A stretch of DNA of 64,000 nt. Source: Tetracentron sinense (taxonomy: Eukaryota > Streptophyta > Magnoliopsida > Trochodendrales > Trochodendraceae). The position numbers and the translations under genes were made by a program. This document shows positions 1 through 9,512 of this stretch, piece by piece. Under the pieces are notes generated by a model, which was given only the letters and a program-made list of their open reading frames with translations, did no database searches and was not told the DNA's origin. Within the stretch, counting starts at the first letter, position 1. Every line of letters starts with the position of its first letter. The stretch spans positions 26,569,760 through 26,633,759 of the forward strand of contig CM026557.1 in assembly GCA_015143295.1 (NCBI GenBank). Reading direction: 5' to 3'.

Positions 1-489
1 AAGTTGAAACATTTCCAAACAACAGGGACTCCCCCATAGGATTTTCATCCCCAACAGAATCAACCTCTCCTCATCCCCGGTGGAACCACGGCAAACCCCC
101 GAGTAGAGACAACCTCTCTCTCCCCAGCAGAGACAACCTCTCTCAACATCCCCTGGCGGAGTCAGTTTCCTCCGGTGGAATCAAAATTCTTTCGCGAACG
201 GAAAAATTTTCCCCAGAAGAGTCGGCCTCTGTCAAAAAAAAAAAAAAAACTCCAAGGGAGAGCAAATCAACAATCCCCTAGGGTGTCCCGACCTTCGGTC
301 CCCTAGCTTACGCTTCGTCCTACTCTAAAGTCCTTCTAGATCCCTTAGAAGCTACGGGTGCAAACACAATACCATATCTACATCCTCAGAGGAGTACAAT
401 CTCCTGCAGGAGAGCGCCATTCAGGGTAATGACAGAAGAAGATATTTTCCCCCAGTATTACAAGCCTTCCCCAGTAAATCGTGGGCATG

Positions 490-690
490 AGTGAAAACCA
501 GAAACGGCCTCATTGAGCAAAAATTATGCGACCCCCAGACATAGTCTCGTGACTGTGGGCAAAAAAGGGGCAAAATCCATCAGCTTCGCAGGCGTAAGGA
601 AAACCGGAAACGGCCTCATCACGCAAAAATTATGCGAACCCCATGACTTGGTCATTCCAAGGGCAAAAAAGGGAGAAAAAGCTGAAAACA
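490..690 (+). repeat. Two tandem copies of a 107-bp unit in the T1 untranslated region
   Basis: The words GAAACGGCCTCAT, CAAAAATTATGCGA and GGGCAAAAAAGGG occur twice with a spacing of about 107 bp (first copy from about 495, second from about 602). The open frames crossing this stretch show no recognisable domain and I read them as chance. Confidence 0.75.
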
Positions 691-1470
691 ATTGGGCAAC
701 ACTATCCGACAGTAGTCAGACTCACCGGACTTCCCCAATCATCCCCCGCGATCAGTTTCTCTCAGCAAGGCATATCCCCGGCAGAGGGTCGACCTCCCCG
801 AGCATTCCCCAGCGGAGAACCTTTCTACAGATGGAAAGATATCGGGAAACCCCCGGCACATGTCAAGTTCCCCAGCAGTGGATCAAAGCAGAAGTCCACT
901 CCTCGGTAGAACTCCAGCGGCAGGCAACTTCCCATCCCCAATGGATCCCCAGCAGAAGCTTCCGGTAGTCTGCAAACAATGCTACTCCCCAACAAGAGTC
1001 CAAAAGCCCTGTAGCTAAGCTTCTCCTCGGACAAAGCCATCAGCCTACCACAGCATCATGAGCCTACTCATCCCCAGCGGTGTCCCGCTCTGAGTCATAC
1101 TCCTCGCTCCTGAAAGGGAAAGATGATTCTCAAACCCTAATATGGGCAGTTTACTGGGAAATCAACAGCTAACAAAGCATTTTGTCAACAATAAAATCTT
1201 TACAAAAAATCTCTCACAAGGGTTTTCAAAAAAAACAAACTTATGGTGTCAAGATCCATTTGTACCCTCCTACACCAAGCAGCCCCGACAAGCGAGCAAA
1301 GGAAGCCGATGCCATGCATCTCCAAAGATTGCGAATCACCGTACAGTCATGGGAAAGCACTTCTGTCTTCATCCCTGCATGACACCATAGCATCGTACCT
1401 ACATGTTCAAGTTTAGTCCTCCTCGAGCAACTCAACTCTTGCAGGTATCGCACCTCAAACCCTCTTTTGT

Positions 1471-2240
1471 GACACCCCCGTGTGTCCTTCACTTGACTTC
1501 CTAGTGCAATGTGACAATCTCGTTACACCGCTGTCTCACTAGCTTGTCCCTCTTTTTTGACACCCCCGTGTGTCCTTGGCTTCCTAGTGTAGCGTAACAA
1601 TCTCGACACACAACTGTCTCACTAGCTTGTCCCTCTTTTTTGACACCCCCGTGGGTCCTTGGCTTCCTAGTGCAGCGTGACAATCTCATCACACCACTGT
1701 CTCACTAGTTTGTCCCTCTTTTTCCAACACCCCCATGTGTCCTCAACTTCCTAGTGCAACATGACAATCTCGTTACACCGCTGTCTCACTAGCTTATCCC
1801 TCCTTTTTGACACCCCCGTGTGTCCTCGACTTCCTAGTGCAACGTGACAATCTCGTCACACCGCTGTCTCACTAGCTTGTCCCTCCTTTTTGACACCCCC
1901 ATGTGTCCTCGACTTCCTAGTGCAACGTGACAATCTCGTCACACCGCTGTCTCACTAGCTTGTCCCTCTTTTGTGACACCCCCGTATGTCCTTGGCTTCC
2001 TAGTGCAGCGTGACAATCTCGTCACACCGCTGTCTCACTAGCTGGTCCCTCTTTTTTGACACCCCCATGTGTCCTTGGCTTCCTAGTGCAACGTGACAAT
2101 CTTGTCAAACCGCTGTCTCACTAACTTGTCCATCTTTTTACAACACCCCCGTGTGTCCTTGACTCCTGGGTGCTACGTGACAGCCGTATCACACCGCAGT
2201 CTCACCAGCATGTCCTCTTTCTCAACAGCCCGTGTGTCCT
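1471..2240 (+). repeat. 83-bp tandem array, nine copies plus a partial one
   Basis: Units start with GACACCCCCGTGTGTCC (positions 1471, 1559, 1642, 1726, 1809, 1892, 1975, 2058, 2142), giving steps of 83-84 bp after a first step of 88. Each unit continues with CTTCCTAGTGCAACGTGACA and a CTGTCTCACTAGCTTGTCCC block. A decayed tenth unit begins near 2223. The array lies between the lost coding region and the polypurine tract of T1. Tat/Ogre elements are known to carry variable tandem arrays here that can seed satellites. Confidence 0.95.
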
Positions 2241-2499
2241 CCGATTGATTCGATGAATCCGCTCTAGGAGACACTGTCTCGATCACATTCCCCTACGGAG
2301 TGTCTCTAGGCCGCGCCATTTCGACATTTACGATCTTCCCCAGTTACTCGTTATCCCCTAGTCCGCATCACTCCACGTGTATTCACCACTTGCACTCATC
2401 TTGTGCACCGCGCTACACTTTCCTAAACTCAATCTCGGTGTAAAAATCGGATGATTCCAGTCTTTGTCGTTCAAATCGCCAATCACGGCATTCTCCGAC

Positions 2500-2512
2500 A
2501 AAGAGGGGCAGC
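2500..2512 (+). other. Polypurine tract of T1
   Basis: AAAGAGGGGCAGC directly precedes the LTR start TGTAAGC, the normal position for plus-strand priming. Confidence 0.7.
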
Positions 2513-2798
2513 TGTAAGCACCCAATTTTTACACCCTTTGTTAACTAGGGTTGAGGCATCTAACCATAGTTAAATCCCCAGCTCAAGTCCCTAACCCTAG
2601 GTTAAGCCCTAGCAAACCCTAGCTAAAGCCTAGCCCTAAACATAGCTTAGCCTAAGACTGGTCCAAGCCCTAGTAGGCCCTAAGGCTTCCCATACCCTCA
2701 AATTCGGGTTGAGCCCAAGCTGAGGGCCCGAAAATTCAAAAAACTCCTACTCAAGTGCACCTACAGGCTTGGGCAGAGCCCAACGGACAAAATCCAGA

Positions 2799-3930
2799 GG
2801 TGTCGGTAGTTGGATTGTCGACACCCTTTGTTTTCAAAGGACTTGGGGTGTCGGTAATTCCAGTACCGACACCTTGGTTTTTTGGGTTTACAGCACAACC
2901 ACCCCCTGGGAGGTCAGGCACACCCTGTGCACTCACTCTCCGGCCTGTAGGGCACCTCTTCACCTCCTGTAGCTTCCCTTAACCCTGTATAAATACCCAT
3001 GGTGTTCCCGAGGGGCTCCCCTATAAAGGGCAGTGCCTCCAACCTTCAAATCCAATCCCCAAAAACCTCCATCCGAACCCCTGTGTGATTGACGAGTCCC
3101 CAGCCTTCTCCCTAGGTCACTTAGGCATCCTCACCAGTCCTACAGCAGCTTCCCAGCTCCACCACAGCACCACCGTGCTCCTCCACTGAGCCAACGTGGC
3201 TCCACAACACCAACGATGAGGTAGGGCTTCCCCTACCCATCCTTGTTTTGTTTTAACATCTTTTATGAGCCCCTGGTCCTATCCAGGGGACTTTATTTCG
3301 GATTTTGCAGGTATACCCCTAATGGGGGGATCTCACCCACCTTCCTAGGTGTGGGGAACCCCCCCCCCCCCCGAGGGCAAATGAGGACACTTAAAGGGGT
3401 TTGGAAGCTCCCCATGGCGTAGGGAAGCCCCTAGTGCATGCCCAGTAGCAGCCGGGAAGGCTGATTCAAAAAAAAAAAGAGAAATCCAGGGTGTCGGTAA
3501 TCTCAGTACCGACACCCTGAGACCAGTTTGTTCGAAGGGCTGTAGGGCCCACCTGATTGGCTTTTGGACCAAACCAAGGCTAGGGTTTTGTTCCCTTGGA
3601 CCTCCTCTACAACTTCTTTGAAGGTACAAAGTCCTAGAGATGAGCTTAACAGGGGTTAAAATCCCCACTTTTGCGAACTGCCCAGGATGTCGGCACTTCT
3701 AATGCCGACATTCATCATTTTATACGACAGTGCGTACTGGCCCCTTTGCCATGCTGTGGGGCCCACACCAGGGAATCCATGGGGCCCAAACTAGGCCCTC
3801 TGGACTCTCCTCACCCCAGGCTTCAATCTGGTATATTATAGGTCCCATAATTCCATGAAGAACCCAAGTTACAAGCCTTTAAAAACGTCAAAAAACCATG
3901 CTAACTCTCGGTAATTGGATTACCGACAGT
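2799..3930 (+). repeat. Dispersed hairpin copies (GTGTCGGTA type) in the T1 LTR
   Basis: Five inverted repeats share a GTCGGTA/TACCGAC stem with a short variable loop: about 2799-2825, 2847-2873 (10-bp stem GGTGTCGGTA), 3489-3517, 3687-3711 (ATGTCGGCA stem) and 3907-3929. They lie on both sides of the TATA box. One copy of this type is also present in the related LTR at 45711-45737, where a different hairpin predominates. Confidence 0.85.
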
Positions 3931-4317
3931 GTGGAATTCAGGCTTTTGGGCCCATACAGTGGGCCCACACCCCCATGGGAGCCTACCCCAGGCCTTGGCT
4001 TAACTCCTAGGACCCAGCCCAGGCCTGCCCTTGCCTTTCTTGGCTTAACCATGGGTAAACTAACCCCAGTTACAACTTAACTAAGGTTGACTTACAAACC
4101 CTCTTTGAAAAATTCCTAAAAATTGGGAAAAATCTCAAATGGCATTGTGACACCAAACGTGAGCTTGTATAATGCCCCACCTTGGTTAATACGACTAACC
4201 ATGGTTAAACCCATGTCTAAACCATGGTTAGTCCCTTTAACTTGGGAAATTGGGATAAGACCCCTAAAATCAACAAAATAAATTAATAGGACCATAAAAC
4301 TGAATTTGGACCTTAAC

Positions 4318-4640
4318 CTTAGGCCCACCGGGCCGATCTAAGCATACCGGGCTTAACTCTAGGCCTACCGAGCCAATCCAAGCCTACCGGGCTTAACTCT
4401 AGGCCTACTGGGCCGATCCAGGCGTACCGAGCTTAACCTTAGGCCTACCGAGCTGATCCAGGCCTACCAAGCCGATCCAGGCCTACCGGGCTTAACCTTA
4501 GGCCTACCGGGCCGCTCTAAGCCTACCGGGCATAACTCTGGGCCTACCGGGCCACACCCTAGTCTACCGGAATCCTTCCCGACCTACCGGGCCTAAGCCT
4601 ACCGGGCTTCAACCCGGGTCTACCGGACCCAATCAACCCA
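4318..4640 (+). repeat. Tandem sub-repeat rich in GCCTACCGGGC
   Basis: More than a dozen degenerate copies of a 25-30-bp unit alternate GGCCTACCGGGCTTAAC and GGCCTACCGGGCCGATC variants. The related LTR at 44957-47373 has only a few copies (45410-45510, reverse complement), so the array expanded in T1. Confidence 0.85.
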
Positions 4641-4942
4641 GCACTTTACTAACTCGGTCAACTCACCCCTAGTCTACCGAACTAGACCCTAAGCCACCCT
4701 TGGTGCACACACAGCACAACCCTCAGCCTCGGCACGGGCTCATGTGCCAGAACTACGCTCGATCTGATCTCACCCCAATGTGAGTACGTAGGCAGCCCAA
4801 CTCGGGCCAGACCAAGACCTTATCCATTATCATGGGACTTATCCCTACCGAATAAATAAATGGTGACTCTAAACATAAAATCAATTGACCACATCTCTAG
4901 GACAACACCCCTGTGGGCACGAGACCGAAATCCTTGTTCACA

Positions 4943-6053
4943 AATTCATGAGATGAATTTAATTTAATGTATTTAATAATGCTCTAGTTTATTATTTGTT
5001 TATCAGACGAATAAATAAATAATTATTTTTTATTAAATTATCGAATGAGATTTGATAATGATAATAATTAAATAATTTTATAAACTAGTATTATTATATG
5101 TGATATAATTAAATTTTGAAATAAATAGTTTGTTTTGAAATTCCTTTTAAATGATTTGATCATTTAAAATCTATTTATTAATTGTTAAGATAATTAATGA
5201 AATATTTTTCTTATAAATAGATTTTATTCGAAAAATTTTAAAACCCTAATTTTGATGAGATCATATTTAGGATTTTTGGTTCTCTTAATTTTTTATTTTA
5301 TCTTTAATAATAGTATAACCAATCTTGGATAATAGTAGAATCAATCTTTATGAAAGGATCTTGTATTCGAGAAAGGATCTTGCATTCAAGAAAAGAATAA
5401 AATATTGTAGAGATTTAAGAAAATCCTATCTTATATTTTCAATAATAATTTTATGAAAATTGTTAGTGGAAAATATAATTGTTTTATTTTCTAGGTTTGA
5501 TCTATATAAGATGTAGATTTTATCGAGCTAATTGATAATTGTTATCAATTTTTTAGTCTTTTAAAATATCAAAAAAAGTACTCCATCACCATGTTGCATC
5601 TAATTGTATGAGATTAAACTTATAGGTCAATTTTATATTATGATAAATTGTTTATCATACATTCATATTAGAAGATAATATGTAGTAGGATTTTGGCAAA
5701 TTTGTAAAGGGAAGATTCATTCGGTTTCCCTGAAAATAGCGAATGGAAATCTGGTTTCCCTAATGCCATTTAATTTCTATATCATACATTGGTGGAGATG
5801 CTACGAAGGAGGATGCTGTGATGATGATCTCGATAAGATGATAAAGGAAGGGATCGCGAAGGAGTTTGCGAGTTGCCTTTATTCTTATCTCATTCTCTTG
5901 CATCCATGCATTTTAGTTTTCATTGACCCATAACGATTAATCTCATATAATGTTTATTATTATCATGAGATGATACTTGTTTATTTTATCATGAGATGAT
6001 ATCTGTTATTTTTGTTTAATTATTCTATTGAAATAATTTCCATTTATATATTA
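4943..6053 (+). other. AT-rich sequence without a recognisable gene
   Basis: The stretch has long A/T runs, no open frame of note, and no terminal repeat that I can pair. TATA-like words and a leader-like block near 5700-5880 suggest an old LTR or retroelement remnant, but nothing decisive is visible. Confidence 0.5.
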
Positions 6054-6320
6054 TGTGTATATAAGACTGGGGACAAGTCCTAAGTATTATGATCTTCTAC
6101 GAACATGTTGAAAACCCGGGTTGTGAACTCCATTTGCAGACCAGTCCACTTTAGGGGCAATTTGGTTCATGAATAAAGTAGAATTAGGAAATTCTAATGC
6201 AGGAAATGTTCTCCTTCGAATGATGAGTCCAACACAAGTTGAATCGTTAAAATCCGACGAACGAGTCAAAAGTTATGACCGAAATACCAAAGTAAGAAAA
6301 TCTGGAAATTTTCTACAAGA

Positions 6321-6478
6321 GTTACGAACAATCGTCCAAACCCTATGAACGATCGTAGGTGAGCTACGATTAATCGTAGAAAACTTATGATGGATCGTAG
6401 AATTCCAAATGGCCAAAACTCTTTGTAACGTTTACGATCGATCGTAGAAACTTATAACCGATCGTAGAAACGATCGCG
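6321..6478 (+). repeat. Palindrome array, ACGATCGT type (L1)
   Basis: About six copies of a 14-16-bp palindrome lie within 160 bp. CTACGATTAATCGTAG (6364-6379) and TACGATCGATCGTA (6433-6446) are perfect; others (near 6321, 6343, 6385, 6452) are imperfect. The array lies between the conserved CAAGTTGAATCG block and the TATA box. Confidence 0.9.
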
Positions 6479-7409
6479 AACCCAGAATTTTTATTTGGGA
6501 TTTTTAGGATTTCCACGCTTTCCCTATAAATAAGGGGTTACTTTGGGGGGTTTTGGTTTACCCTAAACCTAGAGAAAACCCTTAGGAGATTAGAGAAGAA
6601 GAAGAAGATGAGAGATTTGGGGATTTGCCAAGAAGGTTTGAGATTGAAGAAGAAGGAGATCAAGATCAAGGGTGATCTTCCCCAAATCAAGCAAGGGGGT
6701 TCCTCCAACCTCGGTAGCAACTCCACACTCGATTTTGAGGGTTTTCCCTTGTCTATTGAAGGTCGGTACCCTATGCTACCCTTCTAGTTCATCTTTTTTC
6801 TTTTCCTTCATTTTGTAGTTTTTCCCCAAATTTTTCAAGCATAAGTATGTAAATAGATGAATGGATGGTGAATGTTGGACAATGGATGCTGTGTGAATGT
6901 TTTGTGATGAATGAAATGGGAAGGTTATTTCACAAATAATAAATATACATTATATGTTGAATGAATAGGTGATGACATTTAAGAAAAGCATGATTTATGG
7001 CATATGAAATTCTAGGGTTTTATGATAGTGTGTTACTCGCTTTCTAGAATAGCATGATTGTAGATTTACTCGCTTTCTAGAATTGCATGCTTGTAGATTT
7101 AATTGCGTTAATATTAAATGTTGCTTGAATGATTTTGAGTCTACCTTAATTGTACACGATTTCACGAGCATGGCATGAATGACATGGTTTATCGAGTTTT
7201 TTAAGAACAAGGGTTTTATTCTCGATTCACGAACACCATGACAAGGCCAAACGTAAGGGTTGGTAATTAGAGGTAGAGCATATCTTAAGATATGTTTTGC
7301 CTCGCTTTGACAAGAACAAGCAAACAAGATGTTAGTGCGCCTCCAAGCATCCATGTTTACTTTATTGTATTTTTGCAAATGAGGGAGTTTATACTTCCCT
7401 CCCTTCAAG

Positions 7410-7545
7410 TTGAAAAGAGGGGGTTCTATACCACCCTCCCTCACAAGTGCATCTCATTAAAAAGAGGGGGTTCTATACCACCCTCTCTCACAAGTGCATC
7501 TCATTTAAAAAGAGGGGGTTTACACCACCCTCCCTTCAAGTTGTT
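7410..7545 (+). repeat. Three tandem copies of a 47-48-bp unit in L1
   Basis: AAAGAGGGGGTT followed by CACCACCCTCCCTCACAAG recurs with starts near 7417, 7464 and 7512. It lies in the part of the LTR interpreted as intronic. A stretch of ACATGACATGACAAG simple repeats follows at 7615-7715. Confidence 0.85.
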
Positions 7546-7888
7546 CAAGGGCACTAACATCTCAAGCGCATGAGCATGTTTAAATTCCAAGGAAACAAGC
7601 AAGCATGAGCATTTGCATTTCATGACATGACATGTATGACACAACAAGACAAGCAAGACATGACATGACATGACAAGACAAGCAAGACAAAACATGACAA
7701 GACAAGTTTTCAAGCACGAAAAGTATGTTCAAGTCAAGTCAAGCACACGATGTTTTCAAGAGTTTTCCCGGATTTGATGTGATGCAAGCATGATATATAA
7801 ACTGTTTACTTTCCTGTTATGATATGAACTGCTTCCTACTTTATGTTGTAATTAGTGTGCTATGACTGTTGGTTAGCATTTGGTACAC

Positions 7889-7909
7889 GCTGAGTATTTC
7901 ATGCTTAGC
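7889..7909 (+). promoter_or_regulatory. Conserved LTR hairpin (L1 copy)
   Basis: GCTGAG, nine loop bases, then CTTAGC, with one G-U pair. The same element stands at 17853, 25208, 26719, 29536, 35464, about 37937 and 47794, always shortly before the short acidic reading frame. Confidence 0.8.
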
Positions 7910-7918
7910 CGTAGGTTT

Positions 7919-8041
7919 ATGTCGGTGGGTACTAAGGGAACTACTACTCCGTATGACATATGTGCTCCTGGCCCATGGGTGGAAGAAGAGTACTTCGAGG
8001 AGGTCCCTGCTGAGGAGCCTCATGTAGAGGGCTATTATTAG
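7919..8041 (+). CDS. Short acidic reading frame in LTR L1 (40 codons, hypothetical)
   Basis: ATG lies ten bases after the conserved hairpin and the frame ends at TAG 8039-8041. The product would contain a PYDIC motif, then PWVEEEY, then an acidic tail ending EGYY. The frames in the other LTR families share the P-F/Y-D-I/V-C and PWVEEEY motifs, and codons for these residues differ mainly at third positions. I know of no named family. It may be a small protein made from LTR transcripts, an upstream reading frame controlling gag translation, or a relic exon. No translation evidence is available from sequence alone. Confidence 0.45.
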   Translation: MSVGTKGTTTPYDICAPGPWVEEEYFEEVPAEEPHVEGYY

Positions 8042-8599
8042 GTGGTAGATTCTAAGTGAGTGTGGGTGAGCATGAGAGATTTATACCTATGTATTTTGGC
8101 AGGCATGTCCGCACCTTCTCGATTTTGATTTCTCTTTTGTACAGACTTGGATCATGTATACACATAGACTTCCGCTGTGCCATGTTAGTTTATGCTTCCA
8201 CTATTTTGTCCTCTATTGTATATACTTCAAGTGTTTTGCACGATGGTTTTTCAAGCACATCATGTAGGTCATAATAAGTTGTCCAAGATTCACTCTAACT
8301 CCTAGGGTGGGTTTTGGGTCGCGACAGTGAGTATAACATCCCTTATAAATCAGATAGTACATCAAATGCTCCAAGATTCACAAGATGAGATCTGTGAAAA
8401 TGGAGAAGATAGATTCTATCTGCCTATTCAAGGTGATGTGATATTGTGCCCAAAGACAGGATTATATTAAGCCAGTGTCTAGATATTAGATGCCAATTGA
8501 TTCTTCCTAAATTGATAATTAATTAATGCCAATTAATTAATAGTAATTAATGAATTCAATAGATCCCTAATACTATCTTATTTTTCATTTGATTAGCTC

Positions 8600-9512
8600 A
8601 TGATAGGCCTACACCCATTAACTGAAATTCTTCAAGATGAAAAGATAGTTGGAACTAACTATGTTGACTGGAAAAGAAAAATTAGAATAATATTTGCCGT
8701 AAATAACCTTGACCTGTGTCTTAAGACACCTAAACGTGAAATTCCTCTAGATGTTTCACCGGCCCAAAAGGCTGAGTTGGAGCAATAGGAGAGGTCCAAT
8801 CAGATGACCAAGTGTTACATACTGGCTTCGATACCTAACATTTTGTAAAGCCAACATGAACACATGGATAAAGCTTCTAACATTTTGCAAAACCTGCATG
8901 AGATGTTTGGTGAGAAAAATCGGTCAGCTCGACAAGTAAAGTTGAAAACCCTTGTTAACACCAAGATGGCTGAGGAAACTCCAGTCAGAGAGTACATCAT
9001 AAAGATGATGGGCTTATTGAATGAGTTGAAAATTCTTGGTGGAGAGATGGATGCCATCACTTAGGTTGACACTATTCTACAGTCACTTTCTTCGCCCTTC
9101 AATGCGTTCGTGTTAAATTATAACATGAACAAGAGTGAAATGTCACTAAGTGAGCTTATAAACTCACTTGTGGCTGTAGAAGATTTGATCAAAAAGTCAA
9201 CAAAGGGTAAAACTTTAATTGTCGATAATCCTGATACCTCCAATTGATCTAAAAAGTTTAGAAAGAAGAACAAGGGCAAAGGTAAGTTTAAAGACAACTG
9301 GGGTAAGGCAAAAATTGCCAAAGGTTCATCAGGAGATGCCGCCAAGGATAAGAAAAGCAAAGGAAAGTGTTTCCACTATGGTAAAATAAGCCACTGGAAG
9401 AGGAACTGTAGGACTTACCTCACAACTCTTAAGAAGGGTCGCGCCAGTACTCAAGGTATGAGATGCTTTGAAGTACTAATTATTGTTGAGTCACTTTCTG
9501 GATGGTTTCCCT
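8600..9512 (+). pseudogene. C1 copia gag, one frame with stops
   Basis: Gag forms the nucleocapsid. A single frame from ATG 8600 carries the copia gag pattern GTNYVDWKRKIRIIF and a basic, lysine/glycine-rich segment. It ends in a knuckle-like C-F-H-Y-x6-H-x4-C (about 9368-9412), where the second cysteine of the CCHC motif has become tyrosine. The frame is broken only by in-frame stops (8786 TAG, 8846 TAA, 9062 TAG, 9245 TGA, 9510 TAA), with no indel noticed up to that point. It is not functional. Confidence 0.8.

Larger units (their letters stand above)
1..4942 (+). mobile_element. 3' end of a Tat/Ogre-like Ty3/gypsy retrotransposon (T1)
   Basis: The window opens inside the element. No protein domain is visible in 1-2512, which is a long non-coding region rich in CCCCAGCAGA-type words. 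It ends in a purine tract (2500-2512) followed directly by an LTR beginning TGTAAGCACCC (2513) and ending TTGTTCACA (4942). A second LTR of the same family, inverted, lies at 44957-47373, which fixes both ends. Long 3' untranslated regions with tandem repeats are typical of the Tat/Ogre group; the lineage call rests on that architecture, because pol lies outside the window. The 5-bp duplication would be AATTC (4943-4947), but the 5' end cannot be checked. Confidence 0.7.
2513..4942 (+). repeat. 3' LTR of T1, 2430 bp
   Basis: It runs from TGTAAGCACCC to TTGTTCACA. A likely TATA box (TATAAATA) is at 2988-2995, with a second CTATAAAGG at about 3021. The LTR contains CCCTAG-rich sequence at its start, hairpin copies listed separately, and an ACCGGGC-rich repeat at 4318-4640. 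The inverted relative at 44957-47373 matches from end to end, with sub-repeats differing in number. Confidence 0.85.
6054..8326 (+). mobile_element. Lone Tekay/Del-like gypsy LTR (L1), 5' boundary unclear
   Basis: The 3' end, CCTAGGGTGGGTTTTGGGTCGCGACA, is nearly identical to the LTR ends at 18306 and 25661. Inside are, in order, the shared CAAGTTGAATCG block (about 6235), a palindrome array (6321-6478), a TATA region (CTATAAATAAGG, about 6524), a donor-like AAG|GTCGGT (6762), sub-repeats, and the hairpin with its short acidic reading frame (7889-8041). No primer site follows, so it is a solo or truncated LTR. The canonical TGTAG start is absent and no target duplication pairs with GTGAG after 8326; the left end may be truncated. 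Confidence 0.8.

Noticed and set aside
513..968. 151-codon open frame in T1
   Set aside because: Low-complexity composition, no domain, overlapping frames on both strands; it lies in the untranslated region of T1.
1471..2240. CRISPR-like array
   Set aside because: The whole 83-bp unit is repeated with no unique spacers, and the DNA is plant nuclear.
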